From NCBI GenBank assembly GCA_937872225.1, contig CALMRZ010000052.1, forward strand, positions 62,001 to 126,000: 64,000 nt of DNA, written 5' to 3'. Each line of letters begins with the position of its first letter. Positions within the stretch are counted from its first letter, which is position 1. Position numbers and translations under genes: made by a program. Positions 42,776-52,339 of the stretch are shown piece after piece. The DNA comes from an uncultured Spirochaetota bacterium. GTDB taxonomy: Bacteria > Spirochaetota > UBA4802 > UBA5550. The notes under the pieces are model-generated. The model saw nothing but the letters and a program-made list of their open reading frames with translations. It was not told the origin of the DNA and made no database searches.

Positions 42776-43336
42776 TTACTGTTTATACTTCGTCCCGAAC
42801 TTGTTAAGATGCGTGAAATCCGCCGTGCTCTTTCTCGGCGGCCCCTGTTTGTCCGGCACCGCCGGTTTGCCGACGGGAATAACGGTCACAGCCTCATATC
42901 CTTCCGGCACTGACAGCACCTGCTTCAGGGCCCGGTGGTCAAGAAGGCTCACGATCACCGTGCCAAGGCCGATATCATGGGCGCGCAGGCACAGGTTCTG
43001 GACCGCCAGGGCCAGGTCGAAAAGAAACCACTCAGAGAAAATGGTCAGATTCTTTCCATCATGGGCGCCGGAGACACCCGTTTTGGCGCATCCCACAATG
43101 AGCACCGATGCGGATTGGGTGCATTTGGTCGCCGGATTGTTCGGGGCGTAGGTGGTTGCGATCTTTTCCATCACCTGCCGGTCTTTCACCACGATGAATT
43201 CCCAGACCTGAGTGTTGGCCCATGACGGAGCCCACCGGGCAGCTTCAAGCAATTCCTCAATCTCGGCGTCAGTTACCTGGTAGTCAGTGAATTTTCGTAT
43301 GCTTCTGCGCTTCAGAACAGCTTCTTTTAATTCCAT
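42776..43336 (-). CDS. Nitroreductase family protein
   Basis: A 186-residue FMN-dependent nitroreductase-fold enzyme without the ferredoxin part seen at 38916. The family start (AVLKRRSIRKFTDYQVTD), the WAPSWANTQVWEFIVV segment and the C-terminal GTVIVSLLDHRAL to IPVGKP block are present. Relatives reduce nitro groups, quinones or flavins. GGAGG lies before the ATG. The hydratase gene follows 17 bases later, so they are likely co-transcribed. Confidence 0.92.
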   Translation of the reverse strand: MELKEAVLKRRSIRKFTDYQVTDAEIEELLEAARWAPSWANTQVWEFIVVKDRQVMEKIATTYAPNNPATKCTQSASVLIVGCAKTGVSGAHDGKNLTIFSEWFLFDLALAVQNLCLRAHDIGLGTVIVSLLDHRALKQVLSVPEGYEAVTVIPVGKPAVPDKQGPPRKSTADFTHLNKFGTKYKQ

Positions 43337-43454
43337 TGAAGTCCTCCATGATCGATTTTTCTATTATTAGCTTCATTATAATTATTGCAATCCCTTTTCC
43401 AGGCCGGTTTTCCAAAAATAGTGAGCAAAAAGCAGATAACATACAATATTTTCA

Positions 43455-43526
43455 GGGGTCAGAGTAAAGAAATCTTGATTCCGATAACAATCGGGGTATC
43501 CCCCTAAAGACGGGGGTCAGAGTAAC
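43455..43526 (+). repeat. Composite repeat: GGGGTCAGAGTAA, then a 46-bp two-hairpin unit
   Basis: A GGGGTCAGAGTA at 43455-43466 is followed by a full unit at 43481-43526: CCGATAACAATCGG, a CCCCC-TAAAGAC-GGGGG hairpin and the tail TCAGAGTAAC. A second, near-identical unit in the same orientation lies at 43984-44029. The IS110 remnant lies between. Confidence 0.75.
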
Positions 43527-43530
43527 TTCG

Positions 43531-43782
43531 TCAAACTACCGATAACTGGCAGGTTATGCCTGCCCGAGCAAGCTGACGCTGGAGAGTGAAACCCAGGCAT
43601 CCGGCCTCGTAACAGGACTTGATGCTTCCGTCCCGACCTAATCTCTCAAAAATAGGCATGATCTTTTCCATGCTATTGGGAATCCGTTTCTCAAACAGAG
43701 GCTCTTCCTCCCAATTCCTAAAAACAGATAATTCGACAGTTTCCTTGTGGACATCCATCCCTACATGATATGCAGTTTCCAT
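43531..43782 (-). pseudogene. Truncated IS110-family transposase (N-terminal part)
   Basis: About 83 residues remain of a DEDD transposase. The frame starts METAYHVGMDVHKETVELSV, with the first catalytic Asp (Asp10), and continues to CYEAGCLGFTLQRQLARAGI with the Glu of the second motif. A full IS110 transposase is over 300 residues; the rest of the RuvC-like part and the whole Tnp domain with its serine are missing. The protein sequence ends where a CCGATAACT repeat (43539-43550) takes over, so the last codons come from the repeat. The ATG at 43782 is the normal family start. The copy cannot be active. Confidence 0.85.
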
Positions 43783-43784
43783 TT

Positions 43785-43951
43785 GTGACCCTCTGGCAAA
43801 GATTTTTGCGTTACTTGTATGCGGTAACTCCTGCCATTGGCAGGTAAATCCACGAAATTGCAAGCAGAGGGTCACCTCATATTGTCTATCGCATCCCTAC
43901 CTGCCGACAGGGGTCAGATTCCCGATTATCCCGGCATCCTGCTGTAATCGG
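43785..43951 (-). ncRNA. Structured leader of the IS110 remnant, candidate decayed bridge RNA
   Basis: Directly upstream of the transposase start, GTGACCCTCTG (43785-43795) pairs with CAGAGGGTCAC (43865-43875), an 11-pair stem. Inside it are GTTAC...GTAAC and CCTGCCA-T-TGGCAGG hairpins; beyond it is CCGATTA...TAATCGG (43922-43928 with 43945-43951). IS110 elements carry a structured bridge RNA in this position. No RNA evidence is available, and the outer end of the element is not defined. Confidence 0.4.
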
Positions 43952-43983
43952 AACTTTGGAAACTGTGCTCCAGCACCTGACTA

Positions 43984-44029
43984 CCGATAACAATCGGGAC
44001 ATACCCCAATAGATCGGGGTCAGAGCAAC
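43984..44029 (+). repeat. 46-bp composite repeat, right copy
   Basis: CCGATAACAATCGGGACATA, then CCCC, eight bases, GGGG, then TCAGAGCAAC. It aligns over its full length with the unit at 43481-43526. A partial motif, GGGGTCAGAT, lies at 43910-43919. Confidence 0.75.
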
Positions 44030-44090
44030 ATCCAACAGCGCAAAAACCAAAAAATCCTTGCTATTCATCCCATATCAATATGGTTAAGCC

Positions 44091-45302
44091 ATGAAGCGGT
44101 ATAATTCAATTTTCTATTACCTTGCCCTGGCGAACTTTCTCTTTTTCCTGGGCAATTCCCTTTATATTCTCCTTCCGGTTTACCTCAAGAACCTGGGCGC
44201 ATCTGAATCGTATATAGGGATAATGAACAACGTTGACAAGATCTTTACCATTATATCCGCGGTCACCCTTGGCTCCATCATGCAGGGACGGGACAGGATA
44301 CGGCTCCTCCGAGTCGGCTACATCATACTCGCCTGCGCCTATGCGTCATATCTCCTGGTAACGTCCCTGACCTGGTCGCTCCTCCTGATACGCGTCATGC
44401 ACGGCATCGGCTTTTCCGTGGCCATGATCCTGGGCACATCGATCATCTTCGAAATCGTCCCCATTAAAGACGCCGCGGAAGCCATCGGCATATACGGCAT
44501 CACCGGGGCCCTGAGCAACGCCATCAGTCCATTTTTCGGCGAGATGATCCTCTCATACGGATATCCGCACCAGGTGATATTCGCCCTTTCGGTAGTGCTG
44601 GTCCTGTCGAGCCTGGTCATCACCTTCATCATGCCGTGCCTGGACTGCGGCACTGCCGCAAAACCGCTGCCAACCAGCAGGGGGTCGCTGCACCTCCTTG
44701 CAAAACCGAAATTTCTTCTCATGGCCCTTGTCTCGATAATCTTCGGGGGCGGATTCGGCGTCATTGTCACGTATCTCCCGAACTTCATCCGCACCACCAC
44801 GAGCTTTAAATTCTCGTATTTTTTCATCATATACATTTCGATTCTCATCATCATCCGTTTCACATTTATCAAGCAGGTGGGCAGGATAAAACGAAGCGCC
44901 CTTCTCACGGCGGTCCTGGCCGTGGGAGCGCTGATGAACGTGTTCATGAATTTCCTTGATTCGATCATCGTCCTGATCATAGTGAGCGTCATGTACGGCA
45001 TCACCCACGGAATACTCTACCCGGTCCTGAACACCATCCAGGTCAGCATCGTCGAGCCCCATGACCGGGGCAAGGCCAATGCCCTCTTCACAGCCTCTTT
45101 CAACGGCGGCATGATGATCTTCGCCCTGACCCTGGGATTTCTCATCGATTATCTCGACTCCTATCTGGCCGCCTTCGACGTATGCGCCATCATGTTCCTG
45201 GGGGCCATCATCCTCTTCAAAGCGGCCCTTCGCTACGGCAGCCTGGAAGCCGCGGAAGAGGCGGCCCCGGACATCGCCATGGGGTCAGAGCAGAACCTGT
45301 AG
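44091..45302 (+). CDS. Major facilitator superfamily transporter
   Basis: A 403-residue inner-membrane transporter with about 12 hydrophobic helices and a central loop near residues 185-205. The pattern of the first half (LYILLPVYLKNLGASESYIG, then RIRLLRVGYI between helices 2 and 3) fits MFS drug or sugar exporters. The substrate cannot be inferred. No good ribosome binding site precedes the ATG. The last five residues (GSEQN, L) are encoded by a GGGGTCAGAGCA repeat at 45281-45292, which probably replaced the original end of the protein. Confidence 0.88.
   Translation: MKRYNSIFYYLALANFLFFLGNSLYILLPVYLKNLGASESYIGIMNNVDKIFTIISAVTLGSIMQGRDRIRLLRVGYIILACAYASYLLVTSLTWSLLLIRVMHGIGFSVAMILGTSIIFEIVPIKDAAEAIGIYGITGALSNAISPFFGEMILSYGYPHQVIFALSVVLVLSSLVITFIMPCLDCGTAAKPLPTSRGSLHLLAKPKFLLMALVSIIFGGGFGVIVTYLPNFIRTTTSFKFSYFFIIYISILIIIRFTFIKQVGRIKRSALLTAVLAVGALMNVFMNFLDSIIVLIIVSVMYGITHGILYPVLNTIQVSIVEPHDRGKANALFTASFNGGMMIFALTLGFLIDYLDSYLAAFDVCAIMFLGAIILFKAALRYGSLEAAEEAAPDIAMGSEQNL
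45281..45292 (+). repeat. GGGGTCAGAGCA repeat forming the end of the MFS gene
   Basis: An exact copy that overlaps the last codons before the TAG stop of the MFS gene. Confidence 0.6.
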
Positions 45303-45401
45303 GCGCTTCTTCCCTCGGCACGGCGCTTCATGAAAAAAAATTGACACCGGCATCTTCAGACTGGAATAGTGACATACCGCAACCAAAGGGAGGCACCTTA
45401 C

Positions 45402-46145
45402 ATGACCACAATCCGCTGGTACCTGATACTCGGCATCGCACTCCTGGTGATGTCCGTTACCGTTTATTTGACCCAGTACCTGGCATTCCACAACCTGCGC
45501 GACACCCTGTTCTACATGCTCCAGGACCTTGCCTTCGTTCCGGTGCAGGTGCTCCTGGTAATGCTCCTCCTGGACAAACTTCTCCAGAAAAAGGAAAAAG
45601 AGGCGCTTCTCAATAAGATGAACATGATGATCGGCGTTTTTTTTAACGAGGTCGGCACCGGCCTTATCTCCTTTTTCGTGGAGACGGAAAAAAACATACA
45701 TGATCTCAGGAAAGAGATGATTATCAGCAACGCCTGGAACGCGAAAACCTTCGAGGCGGGCAAAAAACATCTTTCATCGTACAGTCCCGCTATAGTCCTC
45801 GATCCCGGCGTGCTCAGGCGCATGAAGGAATACCTGCTGCTGCACCGCGATGACATGCTCAGGATGCTGGAAAACCCGAACCTCCTCGAGCACGACAAAT
45901 TCACCGACCTCCTCTGGGCCGTATTCCACCTTACCGACGAACTCCAGCACCGCACCTCCTTCGACAGCCTGCCCGAATCGGACCTGAACCATCTCAGGGG
46001 CGACGCCGTCAGGGCCTTCAAGCTCATTGTTGCAGAGTGGCTCGAGTACATGAAGCACCTCAAGGCGAACTATCCCTACCTGTTCTCAATTGCCGCCCGG
46101 ACAAACCCTTTCAACGCGGATGCACGGATCGAGGTGGCGGAATAA
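45402..46145 (+). CDS. Uncharacterised membrane protein
   Basis: I do not recognise this protein of about 247 residues. Two membrane helices lie at residues 5-27 and 38-58. The remaining 190 residues are helical, charged and probably cytosolic (FEAGKKHLSSYSPAIVLD, RMKEYLLLHRDDMLRMLEN). Proteins with this layout are common next to transporters and sensors, but nothing shows a specific role. GGGAGG precedes the ATG at 45402. A TTGACA at 45341 with AATAGT after 18 bases may be its promoter. A TPR protein gene follows after about 65 bases. Confidence 0.7.
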   Translation: MTTIRWYLILGIALLVMSVTVYLTQYLAFHNLRDTLFYMLQDLAFVPVQVLLVMLLLDKLLQKKEKEALLNKMNMMIGVFFNEVGTGLISFFVETEKNIHDLRKEMIISNAWNAKTFEAGKKHLSSYSPAIVLDPGVLRRMKEYLLLHRDDMLRMLENPNLLEHDKFTDLLWAVFHLTDELQHRTSFDSLPESDLNHLRGDAVRAFKLIVAEWLEYMKHLKANYPYLFSIAARTNPFNADARIEVAE

Positions 46146-46211
46146 AAAAATGCTAATCTTATGTCGCATAAGCGCCGATACCTATCCTATACTATTAATA
46201 GGATACGCCAC

Positions 46212-46700
46212 ATGGGAGCCATTAGAACAATCCTCGTCATCCTCTGCCTGATCGGCCTGCCGGCCGGCCTTTGCGCGGCCGATGAAAACAGGGAAGACCA
46301 GAGCCTTGACGCCCTCGCCGATGATCTCAAGTTCCAGAACGGTCTCGGGTTTCTCAAGATCAAGAAATACGAAAAGGCCCTTGAGACCTTCAACGAGTAC
46401 CTGGAGATATACCAGAACGGGACCCACCGCCACGAGGCATACCGCCACATAGCCGAAATATACTTCAACCGCATGGAGTACCTCAAGGCCGTCGACAAAT
46501 ACCGGGCCCTGTATGAAGAATACAGCAACACCGAAAGCGGCGTCGAGGCGTATTACAACATCGGTTTATGCTACGTCAAGATGGGCTATGAGAAAAAAGC
46601 GGCGGAAATATTCAACGATATAGTGGAAAATCACGCCGATTCGGCCTATCGCCAGCAGGCTGAACTGCAGCTGAGCATGATCGACATCCTGCAGGAATAA
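46212..46700 (+). CDS. Exported TPR protein
   Basis: A protein of about 162 residues with a signal peptide (ILVILCLIGLPAGLCAADE) and three TPR-like helix pairs: GLGFLKIKKYEKALETFNEY, the AEIYFNRMEYLKAVDKYRALY repeat and CYVKMGYEKKAAEIFNDIV. The repeats follow the tol-pal YbgF/BamD spacing, so it is likely a periplasmic scaffold. The ATG at 46212 is preferred because it opens the signal peptide; no strong ribosome binding site is visible. It is the last gene before the fusA promoter. Confidence 0.82.
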   Translation: MGAIRTILVILCLIGLPAGLCAADENREDQSLDALADDLKFQNGLGFLKIKKYEKALETFNEYLEIYQNGTHRHEAYRHIAEIYFNRMEYLKAVDKYRALYEEYSNTESGVEAYYNIGLCYVKMGYEKKAAEIFNDIVENHADSAYRQQAELQLSMIDILQE

Positions 46701-46734
46701 AGCGTCCCGCGAAAATTTTTTTAAAAAAATTCTA

Positions 46735-46762
46735 TTGACAAAAAGAGACCCCGATAGATTAT
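46735..46762 (+). promoter_or_regulatory. Promoter of fusA
   Basis: TTGACA at 46735-46740 is followed after 16 bases by GATTAT, about 100 bases before the EF-G start. Confidence 0.55.
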
Positions 46763-46864
46763 GCCCCTTATTTTGCCGAACCGCGGCCCATCATGTTGAC
46801 AACAACTGCAGAGATTGCCCCGTGCCGTATCTGCCGAAATCTATACGTAATTTGAGGAAATAGT

Positions 46865-48943
<2,079 letters not shown>

Positions 48944-48984
48944 TCATGTCCAGGTGATCGGAGATGTTTTTGGATATATACGGC

Positions 48985-49010
48985 GGGCGCGCAAGCGCCC
49001 GTTTTTATTT
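48985..49010 (+). terminator. Terminator of fusA
   Basis: GGGCGC, GCAA, GCGCCC is a perfect stem followed by GTTTTTATTT. It also covers the stop of the convergent regulator gene. Confidence 0.88.
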
Positions 49011-49466
49011 AAGGGCTTTTTTGAGACGGCCTACCCACTCGCTCCCCGCCGATTCCTCTTCCTTGTAAAAATCGAGGAACTTGTGGATCTGGGAGCAGGT
49101 TTCGGGGGCCAGGTCGTGCTCCACCTTGCAGGCCTCGCAATCGGCCGCTTCACGTTCTACCTGAAGCACGGTTGAGAAGAAATCTATGAGGCAGTTATGG
49201 CGCTTCAGTACGCGCCCGGCCAGGTCCTGCCCCTTTTCGGTCAGCTCAACGTACCCGTACTTCTCGTAATCGATGAGGTCCATTTCCTTCAGCTTGGCAA
49301 GGGCGGCGGACACGCTGGGCATCTTTATGTTCAGCTTGCCGGCGATATCCTTCACACGGACCACCCGATTGGTCGCCGAGAGCATGACAATGGCCTCGAT
49401 GTAATCCTCCATGTGCGGCGTGAGGCCGGTGTCCCGATAGCTGTATTTTGATTTGCCCTGCTCCAT
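49005..49466 (-). CDS. DtxR/MntR family metal-dependent regulator
   Basis: A 153-residue regulator that should bind DNA when loaded with iron or manganese. The N-terminal winged helix is intact (TPHMEDYIEAIVML, VRVKDIAGKLNIKMPSVSAA). The metal site mixes two subfamilies: an Asp and a Glu in MEDYIE as in MntR, but CKVEH with Cys as in DtxR/IdeR. Extra cysteines (DCEAC, ETC) follow. The short C-terminus lacks the SH3-like domain of DtxR. It is 13 bases after a TPR gene on the same strand. Its target genes are unknown. Confidence 0.88.
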   Translation of the reverse strand: MEQGKSKYSYRDTGLTPHMEDYIEAIVMLSATNRVVRVKDIAGKLNIKMPSVSAALAKLKEMDLIDYEKYGYVELTEKGQDLAGRVLKRHNCLIDFFSTVLQVEREAADCEACKVEHDLAPETCSQIHKFLDFYKEEESAGSEWVGRLKKALK

Positions 49467-49479
49467 GATCGGCCGCCTG

Positions 49480-50433
49480 TCACTGCTCCAGCTTGAAATA
49501 CATCCGGTCTATGCGCTGCAGGTCCTCCTGGACGCGCTTTTTGAGCGGCGACCTGCCGAAGCGGGGATCGGTCTCCCCTTTCTTTATGAACTGCCGGTAA
49601 ACCTTCCGGGCCGTTTCTATGTCTTTCAGTTTCGGGTCCTTCTCGTAGACCTTCCCCATCATGTAATAGGCGTCATCGACCGTGTCCCGGTCCTTGTAGA
49701 GCTTTATGATCTTGACCGCGGAATCCAAGGCCTGGCCCCCCTTCTGCTGGTTCAGGTAGAGCCGCGCGATATTCAGGAGCGCCTTGTCGGCAAGCTCATG
49801 GGCGGGGAACTGCGCCTGGACGCGCTGATAGTATTCTATCGATGCTATCTGGTTCCCCTTCATCAGCATGCTCTCGCCCGCATAATAGAGGGACGCCGGA
49901 TAATCCCCCGATTCGGCCGTTACCGAGGAGAATTCCCTGATCGCATCGTCATACTTGTACTGTTTGAGGTATATCTTCCCCATCCAGAAACGGGCGCTGT
50001 CCCTGTATGTTCCCTGGGGGAACTTCGCCGCAAGGTCCTGGAATTTTTTCAGGGAATGATCGTAGAGGCCGTTGTTGAAAAAATCGATGCCGGTCTTGAG
50101 GAGCACCTGCTCCTCGTTGGTTATACGGGGGGCTGTTTCCTCCTTCGCCGCGGGTCCCTTCTTTTCCTTGTTGGGGACGGCATCGGGCGCGGTCTTTTTT
50201 CCGTCAGGGGGCTGCGGCGCGGCCTCATCCTTATCCTTCTTTTCTGCGCCAGACGGGACATCGGTATCGGCCTTTTTCGCATCGGCCGGCTTAGCGTTAG
50301 AGTCATCTTTCAGGATATTGCTGATGATATCCTCGGTCTGCGTCAAGTCCTTGGCGAGGCGAAACCCGCCGGACGTATCCATGGCCGCAGCGGGAACGGC
50401 GCACAGCATCGCTATTATTATGACATGTTTCAC
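49480..50433 (-). CDS. Exported TPR-repeat protein
   Basis: A 317-residue protein with a signal peptide (IIIAMLCAVPAAA), a charged linker rich in Lys, Asp and Pro, and then five or six TPR-like repeats from about residue 95 (DFFNNGLYDHSLKKFQDL, YLKQYKYDDAIREF, GNQIASIEYYQRV and others). This is the form of BamD/YbgF-like periplasmic scaffolds; spirochaetes also use TPR proteins in the flagellar collar. Which applies is unknown. Its start overlaps the stop of the previous gene by four bases (ATGA), so the two are coupled. Confidence 0.82.
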   Translation of the reverse strand: MKHVIIIAMLCAVPAAAMDTSGGFRLAKDLTQTEDIISNILKDDSNAKPADAKKADTDVPSGAEKKDKDEAAPQPPDGKKTAPDAVPNKEKKGPAAKEETAPRITNEEQVLLKTGIDFFNNGLYDHSLKKFQDLAAKFPQGTYRDSARFWMGKIYLKQYKYDDAIREFSSVTAESGDYPASLYYAGESMLMKGNQIASIEYYQRVQAQFPAHELADKALLNIARLYLNQQKGGQALDSAVKIIKLYKDRDTVDDAYYMMGKVYEKDPKLKDIETARKVYRQFIKKGETDPRFGRSPLKKRVQEDLQRIDRMYFKLEQ

Positions 50434-51251
50434 TCTTTGATTATTCCTTCGTCGCTGTGTTTTGGCTCCGGCAGCCGGATGTCCGATCCCCGGGCCGACC
50501 GTTTCTTCTGAAGGGGCCTCACGTCCGAGTCGGCTCCCCGGATATCCTTCCGCCGCACCGATTCACGCTCGCGGAGAGGCTTCACATCCTTCTCCTTTTT
50601 CTCAATTGCCGGTTCACGGTCCCCGGTTACGGCCCTCTTTTCGAGCCTCTGTACGCGCGGCTCCTGCTCCCCGGTCTCACGTTCCGGGAGCGGGCCTATG
50701 TCCTTTCTCTCGCCATCGAGGACTGACTCGCGGTCCTCCCCGGACGCCCGCGACCTCTTTTCAACGGGCCTGACGTCAGAATCGATGGTGGGTCGTTTCC
50801 GATAGTCGCCTTCAAAGAGGGGGTCCTGGATCCTGGCTTCCGGCGAATCCTTCATCTTTTTCCCGGCCTCCGGTTCAATGATCCCCCGGTCGACCTCGGG
50901 CTCCATGCTTGCCCGCGTCGGGAACTGTATCTTGTCGATATCCATTTTTTTCATTTCATTGATCATCTCGGTGTCGAGCATGAAGAAATTCCCCTCCGCG
51001 CGCTCCCTCTTGATGTCCAGATCAAAGGCATCGTTGGTGCGCCCGATGATGGGAGCGCTCTTTATCTCGGCCGACTGCTTGCCCCACATGATCCCCATGA
51101 CCACGCCCCCGCCGGCCATGCAGAAGATAGCAAGCATGAAGAGGTTCCTGATCGTCTGCTGGGTCCTCTTCGGGATTTTGTTGATCATATTGTCAACGCC
51201 CGATACGGCGTTGTTCATGGCTTCGGGGGAAATTTTCATTTTCATCTTCAT
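50430..51251 (-). CDS. Membrane-anchored protein with charged repeats
   Basis: I do not recognise this 273-residue protein. It begins with a short cytosolic part (MKMKMKISPEAMNNAV), then one membrane helix at about 37-54, and an outer part. Residues from about 150 on are low-complexity and highly charged, built from a degenerate repeat with cores such as DSDVRPVEKRS, DVKPLRERESVRR, DSDVRPLQKKRS and DIRLPE. Such a tail is likely disordered and could reach across the periplasm or bind the cell wall. Its stop overlaps the start of the TPR gene downstream, which suggests that the two proteins work together. Confidence 0.75.
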   Translation of the reverse strand: MKMKMKISPEAMNNAVSGVDNMINKIPKRTQQTIRNLFMLAIFCMAGGGVVMGIMWGKQSAEIKSAPIIGRTNDAFDLDIKRERAEGNFFMLDTEMINEMKKMDIDKIQFPTRASMEPEVDRGIIEPEAGKKMKDSPEARIQDPLFEGDYRKRPTIDSDVRPVEKRSRASGEDRESVLDGERKDIGPLPERETGEQEPRVQRLEKRAVTGDREPAIEKKEKDVKPLRERESVRRKDIRGADSDVRPLQKKRSARGSDIRLPEPKHSDEGIIKE

Positions 51252-51277
51252 GGCGGTCTCTCAAGGCCAATATACCA

Positions 51278-52120
51278 TTATTTCTTCTTTTTATCAATAA
51301 TAAAAATAACCCGGCACCTCTTGAGCTGCCCCACCGTGTCCCCGCTGCTGAAAATTTTACGGACGTCCCGGTCGGCGATAACGGGGCACCCCTTCATCTC
51401 CTTCACGGCCACCGTGTAATAGGGGTGCCTGCCGGCGCCCCTGATCTTCATCGCCTCGTCCTCGTCATGGGCGTAGGCGGCTATCCCGTGCCTGCCCGCG
51501 TACCGTATATCGACATAATAGCGGCCGTATATCTCAAGGCCCTTCTCGCTGTAGATGGATGGGAGTATCATCGGCTCAATATTGAGCCCCCGGGCATCTA
51601 TGATAAGGCTCGTGTAACTGGTCGGTATGGGGTTGTCGATGCGGACGGGGAAATCGTCGCCCGGGTAGCTGTAGGGAACGGCGTGGAGGAGGTCACCGAT
51701 CCTGAGCTCCGCCCTGCAGGCCGATGACGCGAAGTCGGCGGGGGACTCGCGCACCTTCATCCTGGATTCTATGACGCTGACGATGCGCTTCTGGGCCTCA
51801 TCGCTCTGCTCCAGGAGATCGGAAAGCATGGTGTCAGAATCGACCCTGATCCCCTTGATCAGCCGTACCATGTTTTCAACGGCGCGGTCGCGCGCTTTCC
51901 GGTACGCGTTAGTCCTGCCTCGGTTCAGGGATAGTGCCGCTCCGCTCTCCCCGTCCACCGGTGACCCCCGGCCGTCAAACTGGACCCGGGACAGCACATG
52001 GGTGACCACAACGCCGCGGGACCAGTCAACTTCGTCCGGCGGCACCGGCTTCGGGTGCGCCGGCGAACCAAGCAAGGATAGGGCGGCGATAATCATGGCC
52101 AGTGAAAATCTTTTCAGCAT
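51278..52120 (-). CDS. Exported LPP20/FlgT-like protein
   Basis: A protein of about 280 residues with a signal peptide (LKRFSLAMIIAALSLLGSP). The segment from about 60 (GRTNAYRKARDRAVENMVRL, IKGIRVDSDTML) matches the repeated pattern of LPP20/FlgT-type envelope proteins, where an Ala/Arg-rich helix precedes a beta sheet. The second half (TSYTSLIIDARGLNIEPMIL and IYGRYYVDI) also fits. FlgT supports the flagellar base in some bacteria; a flagellar link here is only an inference. The ATG at 52120 follows AGGA. The charged-repeat membrane protein gene follows 26 bases later. Confidence 0.72.
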   Translation of the reverse strand: MLKRFSLAMIIAALSLLGSPAHPKPVPPDEVDWSRGVVVTHVLSRVQFDGRGSPVDGESGAALSLNRGRTNAYRKARDRAVENMVRLIKGIRVDSDTMLSDLLEQSDEAQKRIVSVIESRMKVRESPADFASSACRAELRIGDLLHAVPYSYPGDDFPVRIDNPIPTSYTSLIIDARGLNIEPMILPSIYSEKGLEIYGRYYVDIRYAGRHGIAAYAHDEDEAMKIRGAGRHPYYTVAVKEMKGCPVIADRDVRKIFSSGDTVGQLKRCRVIFIIDKKKK

Positions 52121-52240
52121 GAATAGTATCCTGTTCCTGTCGAATCTATTATGAACGCGTAGGATCATATGACCCCCGTCAGCCAGTTATACAGAGCTCA
52201 TCTTTACAATTATCGGCCTTTTTGCCATGAATTCTTTAGA

Positions 52241-52320
52241 AGCCCCCTAAATCCCCCGGAGGGTGACTTATATGATAAAAATAGTTTGCAAAGCCCCCCT
52301 ATGGGGGGGGTGGGGGGTGT
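52241..52320. repeat. C/G-tract repeat with hairpin
   Basis: AGCCCCCTAAATCCCCCGGA (52241-52260) and AAGCCCCCCTATGGGGGGGG (52291-52310) lie 30 bases apart in the gap between the DUF115 and LPP20-like genes. The second forms a CCCCCC-TAT-GGGGGG hairpin. Similar C/G-tract sequences occur widely between genes in many bacteria. This one is unlike the CCGATAAC/TCAGAG repeats. The rest of the gap (52121-52339) holds no gene. Confidence 0.6.
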
Positions 52321-52339
52321 TCATAACTTGACCTCGCCT

